A stretch of 58,638 nt of DNA from Akkermansia muciniphila (GTDB lineage Bacteria; Verrucomicrobiota; Verrucomicrobiia; Verrucomicrobiales; Akkermansiaceae), in NCBI GenBank assembly GCA_945890645.1, contig CAMDCV010000029.1, positions 1-58,638 of the forward strand, written 5' to 3'. Positions 43,936 through 52,402 of the stretch are shown here, piece after piece. How positions within the stretch are numbered: position 1 is the stretch's first letter; every line of letters starts with the position of its first letter. The notes under the pieces were generated by a model, which was given only the letters and a program-made list of their open reading frames with translations, was not told the origin of the DNA and made no database searches. The translations under genes and the position numbers were made by a program.

Positions 43936-44571
43936 TTAGTCGGCTTTCTTTTTTGCTACATCAGCGACCGGCCACACACGTGTCAACTCCGGAGCCTTGG
44001 CAAGATCGCGCGGGGTAATGATTTCGCGTGTCAGCGGAATTTGCTCTGAACCTTCCAGTGCCACGATGATTTTGCGATACGGCTGCCAGTTGAGTTCTTG
44101 CAAGACTACGGTTTTTCCCAAGCCCTTTCCCGTGGCCGATTTCCATCCGCGATAGATGAGTTCCGAACAATAAATCGCAGCATCATCGAGTCGATAACGC
44201 GAATCATAAGGCTTACCGATATCACGCTTCATAGCGGTGATCGCAGCGGGTATGTGTTTTTGTGACGAGTCCTGCAATCGATAGGCCCAGATTTTTTTGC
44301 CGCGCCCACGCGCTTGCCAGTTGGTAAGTGAAATAATTTGGACAGGGCCGACAGCTTCGATCACCTGCCATTGATTTTGATGCCAGATCACCATGCCACA
44401 GTGCGAATACACCGATCCGGTCGCCCCCTCAATCATATCCACCAGATCCATCCCCATCGGGTTTGGCGACGATTGAAAAATGACATCGCCCTGCTGTGGC
44501 TGATACGCACCCGGATTGCCCCAGGCAAGTGACGCACCCACGCAAAACAATAAACAAATCTTTTTGAGCAT
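43936..44571 (-). CDS. Exported YiiX/YebB-like NlpC/P60-superfamily cysteine hydrolase (211 aa)
   Basis: Signal peptide MLKKICLLFCVGASLAWGNP. Family features are GDVIFQSSPNP near the start, VYSHCGMVIW (catalytic His), VIEAVGPVQIISL, GKPYDSRYRLDD and IYCSELIYRGW (catalytic Cys), in permuted order as in YiiX and lecithin:retinol-acyltransferase-like proteins. It may act on peptidoglycan or lipids. It is followed by the SGNH hydrolase in the same operon. It is divergent from hemW with 26 nt between the start codons, so the two promoters must overlap. Confidence 0.85.
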   Translation of the reverse strand: MLKKICLLFCVGASLAWGNPGAYQPQQGDVIFQSSPNPMGMDLVDMIEGATGSVYSHCGMVIWHQNQWQVIEAVGPVQIISLTNWQARGRGKKIWAYRLQDSSQKHIPAAITAMKRDIGKPYDSRYRLDDAAIYCSELIYRGWKSATGKGLGKTVVLQELNWQPYRKIIVALEGSEQIPLTREIITPRDLAKAPELTRVWPVADVAKKKAD

Positions 44572-44597
44572 GCCATTAACCTACTCATACCCAGACC

Positions 44598-45770
44598 ATG
44601 AGTCAATGCAGATCATTCTGCTCTCCCCCACCGATTGACAGCAGGATCGATTCGTCCCATGCTACTGCCGTTCGCGTGCTAGCTTATCTCCACATCCCTT
44701 TCTGTCACCGCGTTTGCCCCTACTGTTCGTTTTACAAACACACGCCGGGCAACACGCCGATCCCAGCATTTCTCGATGCCCTCATTGAGGAAACCAAGCG
44801 CCGTATCGATACACTAACAGAAAAACCGCGCACTCTATTCCTCGGTGGCGGAACACCTTCAATGCTATCGCCGACACATTTGGAAAAACTTTTTGCCGGT
44901 CTGCGCGAACACATTGATTTTTCGCAACTGGATGAGATTTCGATGGAAGCGAACCCTGCCACGTTTGATCTCGCCAAGGCCCAACTCTTCCGCCAGCTCG
45001 GCATTAACCGTGTATCACTTGGGATCCAATCATTTTCCCAACCTGTGCTGCAAACATTGGGTCGTGAGCACGATCCAGAACAAGCCATCCGCTCCGTAGA
45101 GCTCCTTCACAAAGCGGAAATTCCATCGATCAACATCGATCTCATGTTTTCGATTCCGGGCCAATCGCTCGACGACTGGCAATCAACTCTCACCCAAGCC
45201 ATCGCTCTCCAGCCCCATCATATCTCCGCCTACAACCTCACCTACGAAGAAGACACCGCCTTTTTCGAATCGCTGCTCAAGGGTGATATGCAAGAAGATG
45301 AATCACAGGATCACGAGCATTTCGAACTCGCCCATGAGTTGTTGACGCAAGAAGGATTCGCGCACTATGAAACATCGAATTATGCTAAGCCCGGGCATCA
45401 TTCGATTCACAATCGCGGCTACTGGCAAGGCGAGTCCTATCTGGGTCTGGGACCATCTGCCGTCTCTACAATCGGTAACACTCGTTCGAAAAACATCGCC
45501 GATACCGCGCGCTATGCCGAGATGATGGCGAGCATTGGGCATGCCACTAGCGAAAGCGAGGCGCTCAGCACCGAAGACTTGCGGCTCGAACGAATCGCAC
45601 TCGGGCTGCGCACGAGCGAGGGAATTTCCCTTGCACTGTTGGACGATGCGGGCAAAGTGCGTGCGCATGATCTGGCAGGATTTGGTTTGCTGGTGATTGA
45701 GGGGAATTCGCTCACGCTTACCCGGCGTGGAAGCGCTTTGGTGGACTCGATTGCAGGCGAAATTGCCTGA
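44598..45770 (+). CDS. hemW: HemW-like radical SAM protein (390 aa)
   Basis: A radical S-adenosylmethionine protein related to oxygen-independent coproporphyrinogen oxidase. The cluster motif is YLHIPFCHRVCPYCSF (CxxxCxxC), followed by FLGGGTPSML, LGIQSFSQPVLQTLGREH and the HemW-type HNRGYWQGESYLGLGPSAVS. HemW is considered a haem chaperone rather than an oxidase; I follow this because of the length and the HNRGYW block, but true HemN activity cannot be excluded. The start may be internal, because the first ~25 residues are not conserved. rpoN starts 66 nt after its stop. Confidence 0.85.
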   Translation: MSQCRSFCSPPPIDSRIDSSHATAVRVLAYLHIPFCHRVCPYCSFYKHTPGNTPIPAFLDALIEETKRRIDTLTEKPRTLFLGGGTPSMLSPTHLEKLFAGLREHIDFSQLDEISMEANPATFDLAKAQLFRQLGINRVSLGIQSFSQPVLQTLGREHDPEQAIRSVELLHKAEIPSINIDLMFSIPGQSLDDWQSTLTQAIALQPHHISAYNLTYEEDTAFFESLLKGDMQEDESQDHEHFELAHELLTQEGFAHYETSNYAKPGHHSIHNRGYWQGESYLGLGPSAVSTIGNTRSKNIADTARYAEMMASIGHATSESEALSTEDLRLERIALGLRTSEGISLALLDDAGKVRAHDLAGFGLLVIEGNSLTLTRRGSALVDSIAGEIA

Positions 45771-45780
45771 ATCGCAAACA

Positions 45781-45796
45781 TGGCACGAAATCTGCT
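45781..45796 (+). promoter_or_regulatory. Near-consensus sigma-54 promoter in front of rpoN
   Basis: TGGCACGAAATCTGCT matches the consensus TGGCACG-N4-TTGCW at all but the first T of the -12 block. The GG and GC are exactly 10 nt apart. It lies in the short gap between hemW and rpoN, 40 nt before the rpoN ATG. This suggests that sigma-54 controls its own gene. Confidence 0.6.
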
Positions 45797-45835
45797 TTCA
45801 CATGATGGATTTTTGTGTATTACTGCGTCCGCCCC

Positions 45836-47236
45836 ATGGCAGACGCATCACTTCATCAGTCGCTGAATCAACAGCAAAGCCTTACTCCGCAGATGCGGCG
45901 GAGTTTGGAAATTTTGCAATCCAGCCGAATGGAGCTCAGCCAGATGATTCATCAGGCGATGGAAATCAATCCTGTGCTGGAGGAAGTCGATGAAGAACCT
46001 GACGACTCATACGAAGAAATTGATGATCACGATGATGGGGACGATGCCCGGACGTTGAATGATTCCGAGGACGATTACCGTGAGCGAATGATCACCCAAA
46101 ACGCGGGGAATACGCACAGCAGTGATGATGAAGAGCGCAGACAGTTTTTATATGACTCGATTGTCGCCCCTGAAACGCTGCAACAATTTCTCGCCCTGCA
46201 AGTGCAGCAATCGATTGTCCCCGATGAAATCAAGCAAGTTGCGATGGCATTGATTGGCAATCTAAACGAACGCGGTTTTCTTGATATCCCCGCCGAGAAA
46301 TTGGCCGAGAAATTGGCGATCAAGCCTGTCGTCATGCGCCGCGCGTTGGATTTGATTCAGTCGTTTGATCCGCCTGGTATAGGAGCCACAGATCTCCGTG
46401 AGTCACTCTTATTGCAACTGCGCCGCTTGAATCGCGAGGACTCTCTCGAATACAAAATCTGCGATCAATATTTGCACGACTTAGCACGCCGGCATCTTTC
46501 GCAAATCGCCCGAGCTCTTGGCACCAGCATCGAACGAATCACGGAAGCCACTGAGCGCATCGCACAACTCGACCCGGATCCCGGCGGTTCCTACTGCCCC
46601 ACCTCCAACCCGCACATCACACCCGATGTGATCATCCGCCCGACTCGCGAGGGCGGCTTCGAGGCTGAACTCACCAATGATCACATCCCACGCCTGCGCA
46701 TCAGCGACTTTTACAAAAACTTGCTCGCCAAAGTCGGCAGCGACAAAAAAGCGTTAGAATACATCCGCGATAACATCCGCGATGGCCGATCCATCATCAG
46801 CTCGATTTCCTTACGACAGGAAACCATCCATTCGATAGCCTTGCGAATCATCGAACGGCAAGAGCCCTTCTTGCGTCATGGCCACGCCAAGCTACGCCCC
46901 ATGACGATGGCGGAAGTTGGGGAAGATCTGGGCATGCATGCCACTACCATTTCACGCGCCGTCGCAGGAAAATACGTGCTGACGCCACACGGCATGATGG
47001 AAATGCGCGCATTTTTTGCCACCGGCTACCAAACTTCCAGTGGTGCCGAATTTTCCAACGCTGCCGTTCGTGATGCCATCCAGACGCTCATCAACAACGA
47101 AAACCCCGCCAAACCACTTTCCGACGATGCACTAACAAAAGCGCTCAACCAAAGTGGTATCGAGATCAAACGTCGCACGGTCGCTAAATATCGCGAGCAA
47201 TTGCACATTTTGCCCTCACATCTGCGCAAACGTTGA
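45836..47236 (+). CDS. rpoN: RNA polymerase sigma-54 factor RpoN (466 aa)
   Basis: The alternative sigma factor that needs AAA+ activators. Region I is Gln-rich (QSLNQQQSLTPQMRRSLEIL), an acidic linker (residues ~45-90) follows, then the core-binding region, the helix-turn-helix (MTMAEVGEDLGMHATTISRA) and the RpoN box KRRTVAKYREQL near the end. The ATG at 45836 is preferred to the GTG at 45815 because it starts right before region I. A -24/-12 type site lies just upstream. No activator gene is seen in the window. Confidence 0.95.
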   Translation: MADASLHQSLNQQQSLTPQMRRSLEILQSSRMELSQMIHQAMEINPVLEEVDEEPDDSYEEIDDHDDGDDARTLNDSEDDYRERMITQNAGNTHSSDDEERRQFLYDSIVAPETLQQFLALQVQQSIVPDEIKQVAMALIGNLNERGFLDIPAEKLAEKLAIKPVVMRRALDLIQSFDPPGIGATDLRESLLLQLRRLNREDSLEYKICDQYLHDLARRHLSQIARALGTSIERITEATERIAQLDPDPGGSYCPTSNPHITPDVIIRPTREGGFEAELTNDHIPRLRISDFYKNLLAKVGSDKKALEYIRDNIRDGRSIISSISLRQETIHSIALRIIERQEPFLRHGHAKLRPMTMAEVGEDLGMHATTISRAVAGKYVLTPHGMMEMRAFFATGYQTSSGAEFSNAAVRDAIQTLINNENPAKPLSDDALTKALNQSGIEIKRRTVAKYREQLHILPSHLRKR

Positions 47237-47241
47237 ACTGA

Positions 47242-47928
47242 TCAAAAAATCACTTCAAACCATACGCCACCGTAGAGGGAGTCGTCGACAACATCATCCA
47301 ACCCTAAGGATGTTCCCACAAACGGTGTAAACGATACGTTAGGTGCCACAAGGTAAGTATAGGATAGACGCATTTCCGCCGCGTGGAGTCCCTCACTGCC
47401 GTAAAAATCATCCACAAAGCTGAAGCCCCCTTTGACCGCTACAAACGACTTCGGATTAATCGCTTTACTCCATGAAAGATCGATCGTGCCATACATCGAC
47501 TCCGCACCTTCATCGTAAAGCAATCGGCCATTGAGATCGAGATCTTCATTGAAATGCCATGAGAAAAACGGTCCCGTCTCCCAACCATCTTGCATGAAAG
47601 TTTCGGTAAAATCACGATAGCCCAAGGCCCACCCCGCGCTCCATTGGTCGGTGTCGTATCGCAATTCAACAAATCCCGAAAACTCCGAATAATCATTGTC
47701 AGTTCCCGTGCCCGTGGCATACCAAGCCCCGAAATTGACACTCCATTCGTTGGATAGCGCAACTTCACTCTCGAGTTGAAAATCAAACACATCATCTGCC
47801 AATATAAAGCCGCGGTGCACCGACTCACTGCGATACCCGGTGACGGCCTCTACGCCCCAAGGGATGTTAGATTCCACTTCTGCCCACGCCAAAGCGGGCA
47901 ACATTGTCAGCCATACTGCATATTTCAT
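47242..47928 (-). CDS. Outer-membrane beta-barrel protein (228 aa)
   Basis: MKYAVWLTMLPALAWAEVES is a short signal peptide. The mature protein has regular amphipathic strands (WSVNFGAWYATGTG, FSGFVELRYDTDQWSAGWAL, GTIDLSWSKAI) and ends in GGVWFEVIF, with the C-terminal Phe of outer-membrane barrels. Ten or so strands fit the length. The ATG at 47928 is chosen for the signal peptide; ATG 47943 would add five residues. A porin or structural role is possible. It converges with rpoN at 5 nt. Confidence 0.75.
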   Translation of the reverse strand: MKYAVWLTMLPALAWAEVESNIPWGVEAVTGYRSESVHRGFILADDVFDFQLESEVALSNEWSVNFGAWYATGTGTDNDYSEFSGFVELRYDTDQWSAGWALGYRDFTETFMQDGWETGPFFSWHFNEDLDLNGRLLYDEGAESMYGTIDLSWSKAINPKSFVAVKGGFSFVDDFYGSEGLHAAEMRLSYTYLVAPNVSFTPFVGTSLGLDDVVDDSLYGGVWFEVIF

Positions 47929-48041
47929 AGTGGCACGCAGCATACAGCCCCCATCAGGAATGCAAATGAAAAACTCAGCGCAGAGACATGTAGGGCAGGC
48001 TAAGGTATTGCACCCCAGACAATTTCCTATACCATCAGAAT

Positions 48042-48470
48042 GTGGATGAAAATGATCAACCGAAACACCGCCGATGGCACTTGATCGCTGCGTTGTTATC
48101 AGACACCCGTGTCTCACGTGCGATGCTCATCGCCACGGGTATTTATGGAATATTGGTATGGTTTGATATTCCCGTCTTTTCCTGCCCTTGGAATAAAGTT
48201 ACCGGACTTCCCTGCCCTGGTTGTGGCATGACGCGCAGCACCCTAGCCCTGATGAATGGTCGCTTCCTTGACTCCCTCCGCTACAACGCGCTGACATGGA
48301 TTGTGCTACTGATTTGGCTCATTGTAGCCATTGGCATTGCCATTCCCGCACGCTACCGCAAAGTTTGGATTGAAAGGATCGGTATTTGGGAAAACCGTAC
48401 TCGCTGGGGGCTATGGTTCACAGCCATCGCTGTGATTTATACCTTGACGAGATGGACGCCATTTTTGTAA
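48042..48470 (+). CDS. DUF2752 membrane protein (142 aa)
   Basis: Three helices around the family motif LPCPGCGMTRS, typical of DUF2752, here with TLALMNGRFLDSLRYNA after it. GTG is the likely start (48042), as no in-frame ATG gives a sensible N-terminus. Function unknown. The Cys pair CPGC may bind metal or form a disulfide. Confidence 0.78.
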   Translation: MDENDQPKHRRWHLIAALLSDTRVSRAMLIATGIYGILVWFDIPVFSCPWNKVTGLPCPGCGMTRSTLALMNGRFLDSLRYNALTWIVLLIWLIVAIGIAIPARYRKVWIERIGIWENRTRWGLWFTAIAVIYTLTRWTPFL

Positions 48471-48531
48471 TACTTGCGAGTATTCAAAAAATACGCATTA
48501 CAAACACACAACAACACAAACAATAAAATAT

Positions 48532-48882
48532 ATGTTAGGATTCTTACTTGCATCGGTAGGTGGACTAGTAGCTTTGATCTGCTGGATCATGGTTTTAGTA
48601 AAAATGTTCAAAACTCAGGAAAGCCCGCTGATGGGAATCATCGGTATTTTCTGTTCACTCTGGGCCTTTATTTGGGGTTGGATGAATGCCAGCAAATATG
48701 GTCTCAAAAATATCATGTTGATCTTTACACTCGCGCTTGTCGTTTGTGGCATCGGTTATGGCATGATTGGAGCAGCTGCCGCTAAAGCCATCCAAGAGCA
48801 GAGCTTGCAATACAAACCCACAACGATTGAGACAATCGAAACACCTGCAGCACCAGTGGAAGAGTCCGCTCCTGAGCAGTAA
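48532..48882 (+). CDS. Small four-helix membrane protein (116 aa)
   Basis: Helices at about 1-22 (MLGFLLASVGGLVALICWIM), 34-50 and 60-82 (MLIFTLALVVCGIGYGMIGA), then a soluble acidic Pro-rich end (ETPAAPVEESAPEQ). No family recognised; the layout resembles small membrane proteins used as complex subunits. It is followed by a good terminator. The leader is A/C-rich without Shine-Dalgarno sequence. Confidence 0.65.
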   Translation: MLGFLLASVGGLVALICWIMVLVKMFKTQESPLMGIIGIFCSLWAFIWGWMNASKYGLKNIMLIFTLALVVCGIGYGMIGAAAAKAIQEQSLQYKPTTIETIETPAAPVEESAPEQ

Positions 48883-48900
48883 TCGATCAATGGATTTCCC

Positions 48901-48933
48901 AACCTGCTGCATTTCGGTGCAGCAGGTTTTTTT
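48901..48933. terminator. Strong bidirectional terminator
   Basis: AACCTGCTGCA and TGCAGCAGGTT form a perfect 11-bp stem with loop TTTCGG, followed by TTTTTTT. It serves the small membrane protein on the plus strand. The end of the minus-strand rhodanese gene meets it, with an A run on the other side being shorter. Confidence 0.88.
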
Positions 48934-49399
48934 ATGGTTGCGCCTTTACAAGCCCCGCTTGGGACAAAGCCATCCAACCACCGTGGAGAGCTCTGACCTC
49001 AGGAACAAGTTGGTAGTCGCGCAAACGCTTGGCGATTTCTCGACTAGTGCCGCAACCAATATCGCTGCAATACACCACAACGCGTTGCTGTTTTTCCGCG
49101 AGTGTGGGAAAAGCCGCTTCCAGCAGTTGATTGAAGTCTTCACCATCGGCAGTCGTCAGTAGCAACGACCCAGGAATTCCGTCTTTTTCCCAATCGGATC
49201 GACGCCGCGCATCGACCCAAATGCAATCGTTCTGCCACTCACCCAGCACCGTGCTGAGACAAATCTCGTCGCTGGCGAGGGTGGCGGGATCGCATTGGAT
49301 AGCCTGTGGAACGGAGGGTGGTTTGATCGCTCGCGTGATAAAAGCCGCCACCACCGATATGCTAAGGATAAGAGCGACTTGTAAGAAAACTCGTTTCAC
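48932..49399 (-). CDS. Membrane-anchored rhodanese (155 aa)
   Basis: N-terminal helix MKRVFLQVALILSISVVAAF, so the rhodanese domain is periplasmic. Blocks: CIWVDARRRSDWEKDGIPGS, the loop VVYCSDIGCGTSREIAKRL with the active Cys, and RALHGGWMALSQAG. The extra cysteine pair (CSDIGCG) could form a disulfide. Last gene of the ECF sigma operon: it lies 12 nt after the DUF1573 gene. Confidence 0.85.
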   Translation of the reverse strand: MKRVFLQVALILSISVVAAFITRAIKPPSVPQAIQCDPATLASDEICLSTVLGEWQNDCIWVDARRRSDWEKDGIPGSLLLTTADGEDFNQLLEAAFPTLAEKQQRVVVYCSDIGCGTSREIAKRLRDYQLVPEVRALHGGWMALSQAGLVKAQP

Positions 49400-49411
49400 G
49401 AATTGATCGAA

Positions 49412-50155
49412 TCACGGTTTGTCCTTTTCCGCATCGCCTTGAGGGGCTGGGCCCAATTGGGCGGATCCCACTTGCGGCACCGCAGTCTTTTGATCCACTA
49501 CCACAAAAGCCATTTGCCTTTTTTGTTTGGCGATCTTGCAGTCGGTTTCTATGTGAATTACCCCCATGCCAGGATGAACATCGGGTTTCATGAGCGGTTT
49601 AATGATTAACTCATATTCCTTACCCACTTCTATAGTTTTGAGTTCCGTTTCGTAGCAAGGATTATTCAAACTAGAGCGAACGATTTGGATCGGCTCCGTA
49701 TGATTCATGCGGATTTTCATGGTCTGCGCTTCCCATGGACCGGCGCCGCTCCATCGCATCGTACGCGGCTGAATATCGACCAATACGGGAATGATGACAT
49801 GCACAGTTAAGACGATAGAAGGCTTATCCTTGGCATCACCTTGCATCCATACCATCACATTTTTGTCCACCTCACCCGTGAAGTTATCCATGTCAAAAAT
49901 GGCGCGCATAATCCCCTTTTCTCCAGGCGCATAGGCGAGCTTGCCATTTTGATTGACCTGCACATCCATGCACGAGCATGTCGCTTTATACTCCGCGATG
50001 TGTACGGTTTCCGAACCCTTGTTTTCAAAGTAAAAATCACAGGTTACCTTGCTTTCATCGGGTTTGGCTTTGACTTCTTTTTTGAGAGAATCAAAGACAA
50101 ATTCGGCGCGCACAGAGACTGTGAGGCATAGCAGTAGGAGTGATAACCATTTCAT
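49412..50155 (-). CDS. Exported DUF1573 protein (247 aa)
   Basis: Signal peptide MKWLSLLLLCLTVSVRAEFV. The DUF1573 domain (an immunoglobulin-like ASH fold) occupies ~20-125, with FYFENKGSETVHIAEYKATC and CSCMDVQVNQNG; the CSC pattern is the conserved mark. A second beta domain follows at ~130-220. The start at 50155 overlaps the stop of the 170-aa gene (ATGA). Role unknown; co-location with an anchored rhodanese and an ECF sigma pair suggests an envelope function. Confidence 0.85.
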   Translation of the reverse strand: MKWLSLLLLCLTVSVRAEFVFDSLKKEVKAKPDESKVTCDFYFENKGSETVHIAEYKATCSCMDVQVNQNGKLAYAPGEKGIMRAIFDMDNFTGEVDKNVMVWMQGDAKDKPSIVLTVHVIIPVLVDIQPRTMRWSGAGPWEAQTMKIRMNHTEPIQIVRSSLNNPCYETELKTIEVGKEYELIIKPLMKPDVHPGMGVIHIETDCKIAKQKRQMAFVVVDQKTAVPQVGSAQLGPAPQGDAEKDKP

Positions 50156-50664
50156 TGCGTAGCGGCGGGGATGGGTTTTTGATAAGGGGTATGGGAGATA
50201 ATCAGAATCATCCGACCCTGACGCCACTCCGGACCTAACACATACACAGGAGAGTTCTCTGTAAGAGCGGCACCGGTTTTCAGAATTTTCTTATGACTCA
50301 GCCAAAATTCTAAATCAAGCCGAGTGAGTTCTTTGGATGGTCTTGCTTGGGCTTCAAAGCGCACCAGTATATCATCCGTGCAAGACATTGGCTGGGCCCA
50401 GTTTTCAAAACTGCGGAATAATGGTTTGGTGTCAGCGCCAAGAGTTCGATAATGCGCGAATTTCAAATGCGGATCCTTCACTAAGCGCTGTTGTGTGGCT
50501 ACATCGAGCGCTTTGAATTTCGCCAAACCTTCTACGTTGGCGTCGTTGCAAGCATGAATCAATGTAACTGTGACTGTTCCAATGATGTCTCTCCCGCGCT
50601 CCGCACGCAGTGGCAAGCTGCCACAAAAAAGAACGCAAACAAAGGAAATGAGATATCGAGTCAT
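50152..50664 (-). CDS. Exported protein of unknown function (170 aa)
   Basis: Signal peptide MTRYLISFVCVLFCGSLPLR (then AERG). The mature protein has two Cys (HACNDAN, MSCTDDIL) that may pair, and a region VYVLGPEWRQGRMILIISHT near the end. No family recognised. ATGA overlap with the DUF1573 gene downstream and 17 nt from the anti-sigma gene upstream show it is in the ECF operon. Confidence 0.72.
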   Translation of the reverse strand: MTRYLISFVCVLFCGSLPLRAERGRDIIGTVTVTLIHACNDANVEGLAKFKALDVATQQRLVKDPHLKFAHYRTLGADTKPLFRSFENWAQPMSCTDDILVRFEAQARPSKELTRLDLEFWLSHKKILKTGAALTENSPVYVLGPEWRQGRMILIISHTPYQKPIPAATQ

Positions 50665-50681
50665 GGCGATAAGGAAATGAG

Positions 50682-51245
50682 TTAGGGCGCAACAAGAGTA
50701 GCGGCCCCTGCGTCGCGATCTGACTGTTGCGTGTCAGTCGAAGTGGTTTCCGTGCTAACAAAACCATCCGGCAACGCGGCAATTCCGTTCAGTACGATCA
50801 CAGTGCCTTCCGCAGGGCTCGATTCAAAAAATTCCGCTTTTACACCCGCAGCAGGGGTATATGTGACGAGAGTCGTCGCGCGTTGTGGTTTATCCCACTG
50901 CGTTCCTCCGATAAAGCCCATCACCATGGCGGCGGCCACACTAACAGGAAGCCAAAATTTTCGCCATGGAGAAGCTACCTTCGCCGATACAACGGGAGCG
51001 ATAGAAGTTGGAGTAGATGACTCGATGGCACGCATAAGGCGCGATTGAAAAAAATCACCATAGGGCAACTCCTCGCCGGAAGGCATGATGCAACTCATCT
51101 GCGAGCGCCATTGACGAGCATCCTCACGCTTTGCCAGCCACATTGGTTGGTCTGCAGCCCATTGATCGATGCGAAGCTGATCGTCCTTCGACAGCTCATC
51201 TTCCAGCCACAGCAATAAGGTTTGATTATCGGGATTCATATTCAT
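50682..51245 (-). CDS. Anti-sigma factor-like membrane protein (187 aa)
   Basis: The N-terminal part (NQTLLLWLEDELSKDDQLRI, then DQWAADQPMWLAKRED) is like the cytoplasmic sigma-binding domain of ECF anti-sigma factors, without the HxxxCxxC zinc motif. One helix follows at ~95-113 (WLPVSVAAAMVMGFIGGTQW), and then a periplasmic tail rich in Thr and Asp. It overlaps the sigma gene by 20 nt, the classical arrangement of a sigma factor with its cognate inhibitor. The start could be 51239. Confidence 0.72.
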   Translation of the reverse strand: MNMNPDNQTLLLWLEDELSKDDQLRIDQWAADQPMWLAKREDARQWRSQMSCIMPSGEELPYGDFFQSRLMRAIESSTPTSIAPVVSAKVASPWRKFWLPVSVAAAMVMGFIGGTQWDKPQRATTLVTYTPAAGVKAEFFESSPAEGTVIVLNGIAALPDGFVSTETTSTDTQQSDRDAGAATLVAP

Positions 51246-51891
51246 CTCTCAGGAGTACTTGGAGTTTTTGGCGGGCATAAAACAAACGGCTCATCACCGT
51301 GCCAATCGTGCAGCCCATCACGTCGGCAATTTCTTTATAGGCGAGCCCTTGCACGTCCTTGAGAATCACAATCTCTCGGTGCTCGGGCGAAATTTTAGCC
51401 AGGGCCGCTTCGATTTTCGTCTTCAGCTCGCCCATGGCCATCTGCTCATCAGGACTCCCACCTACATGGGGTATGGCAATCGCAGAAGGATCAATGCGGT
51501 CATTTTCGAAAATTTCATCGTTCAGCTCACCTGCCATGTCATGCTTTTTACGACGATTCCAATCGTAGACAACATTATGAGCGATCCGATACAACCACGT
51601 GCTGAATTTGGCCTTTGCCTCAAAGTTCGCCAGAGCATTCCACGCCTTAATAAAGACATCTTGGGTCAAATCCCAAGCATCTGCCTCGTGGTGTGTCATG
51701 TTACGAATCATAGCGAAAATACGGTTACGGTGACGGATCACCAAGCTATCATACGCCTTCATGTCACCCGCCTGAGAGCGACTGACGAGAACGGCGTCGG
51801 CGATTTCCTCCACACCTTCTCCACCTAACGGCGGTTCCGTGTGCATAGGTCCCTGCATGAAGTAAGACGAGATGTGGTACAATTTATTCAT
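51226..51891 (-). CDS. ECF-type RNA polymerase sigma factor (221 aa)
   Basis: Sigma-70 region 2 (AYDSLVIRHRNRIFAMIRNM, LTQDVFIKAWNAL, KFSTWLYRIAHNVVYDWNRR) and region 4 (ISPEHREIVILKDVQGLAYK, DVMGCTIGTVMSRLFYARQK) are present, with a linker of about 40 residues containing DDEIFE-like acidic sequence. It heads the operon with an anti-sigma factor and three exported or membrane proteins. The ATG at 51891 is chosen; 51846 (MHTEPP) is possible. A sequence resembling AGGA lies ~14 nt upstream. Confidence 0.9.
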   Translation of the reverse strand: MNKLYHISSYFMQGPMHTEPPLGGEGVEEIADAVLVSRSQAGDMKAYDSLVIRHRNRIFAMIRNMTHHEADAWDLTQDVFIKAWNALANFEAKAKFSTWLYRIAHNVVYDWNRRKKHDMAGELNDEIFENDRIDPSAIAIPHVGGSPDEQMAMGELKTKIEAALAKISPEHREIVILKDVQGLAYKEIADVMGCTIGTVMSRLFYARQKLQVLLRDEYESR

Positions 51892-52054
51892 GCATTCTGA
51901 AAAAAAAATCCTGCTAGGATCGGGGGACGAGCGCAACGTACCAAGCCCAATCGTCGCTGGCAATGCCAGAATTTGGAATACACCGAGGCTAGAACCTACT
52001 AATATAGGGAAATCGGGTCACTTTGCCGAGTTCTTACCCAATTTCATTTGACTT

Positions 52055-52060
52055 TATAAT
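52055..52060 (+). promoter_or_regulatory. Putative -10 element of the arsR-type operon
   Basis: A perfect TATAAT lies 22 nt before the ATG. The matching -35 (TCTTAC, 17 nt upstream) is weak. The region is very rich in A+T. Confidence 0.5.
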
Positions 52061-52063
52061 TTT

Positions 52064-52083
52064 ATATTTCAAATTACAAATAT
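52064..52083. promoter_or_regulatory. Inverted repeat, likely ArsR-family operator
   Basis: ATATTT and AAATAT flank CAAATTAC; the dyad covers the expected transcription start and the ATG of the regulator itself, fitting autorepression. Confidence 0.5.
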
Positions 52084-52402
52084 GCCACATGCAAAATTAG
52101 ACTTATTTTCTGAAAAGATTGTGTCTCTCGCGGAATTCGCCAAGGCCCTATCACATCCGGCAAGGATCCAAATCATTACGTTCCTTCATCAACACGGACC
52201 CTGTGCATGCAGCGAGATTGTAGCGCACATTCCTCTATCACAGCCGTCTGTATCCCGACATCTCACGTCTCTGAAAGAGGCTGAGTTGGTGAAAGAACAA
52301 GCACGGGGCAACGCGATATTTTATTCATTGCAGGAAAAAAAAATCCAACAATTTTGCGAAGCTTTTTCTCAAACACTGAAACCCCAATCCATTGAATCAT
52401 GA
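52082..52402 (+). CDS. ArsR-family repressor with Cys sensor candidates (106 aa)
   Basis: A winged-helix repressor: FAKALSHPARIQIITFLHQH, then HIPLSQPSVSRHLTSLKEAE (recognition helix) and GNAIFYSLQEKK (wing). Cysteines 41 and 43 (GPCACSEI, at the position of the ELCVCDL metal site) and Cys92 (QQFCEAF) could form a metal site or, as in BigR/SqrR, a pair sensing persulfide. Its last four bases overlap the start of the CoA-disulfide-reductase/rhodanese fusion (ATGA), which favours sulfur sensing. A dyad covers its start codon. Confidence 0.85.
   Translation: MPHAKLDLFSEKIVSLAEFAKALSHPARIQIITFLHQHGPCACSEIVAHIPLSQPSVSRHLTSLKEAELVKEQARGNAIFYSLQEKKIQQFCEAFSQTLKPQSIES

Noticed and set aside
48042-48130. 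Out-of-frame ATG at 48040 as start of the DUF2752 gene
   Set aside because: That frame ends after 14 codons; the GTG at 48042 reads straight into the DUF2752 protein.
52048-52076. TTGACT-17-AAATTA as the promoter of the ArsR gene
   Set aside because: The -10 matches the consensus at only one position; a perfect TATAAT at 52055-52060 is the better choice.
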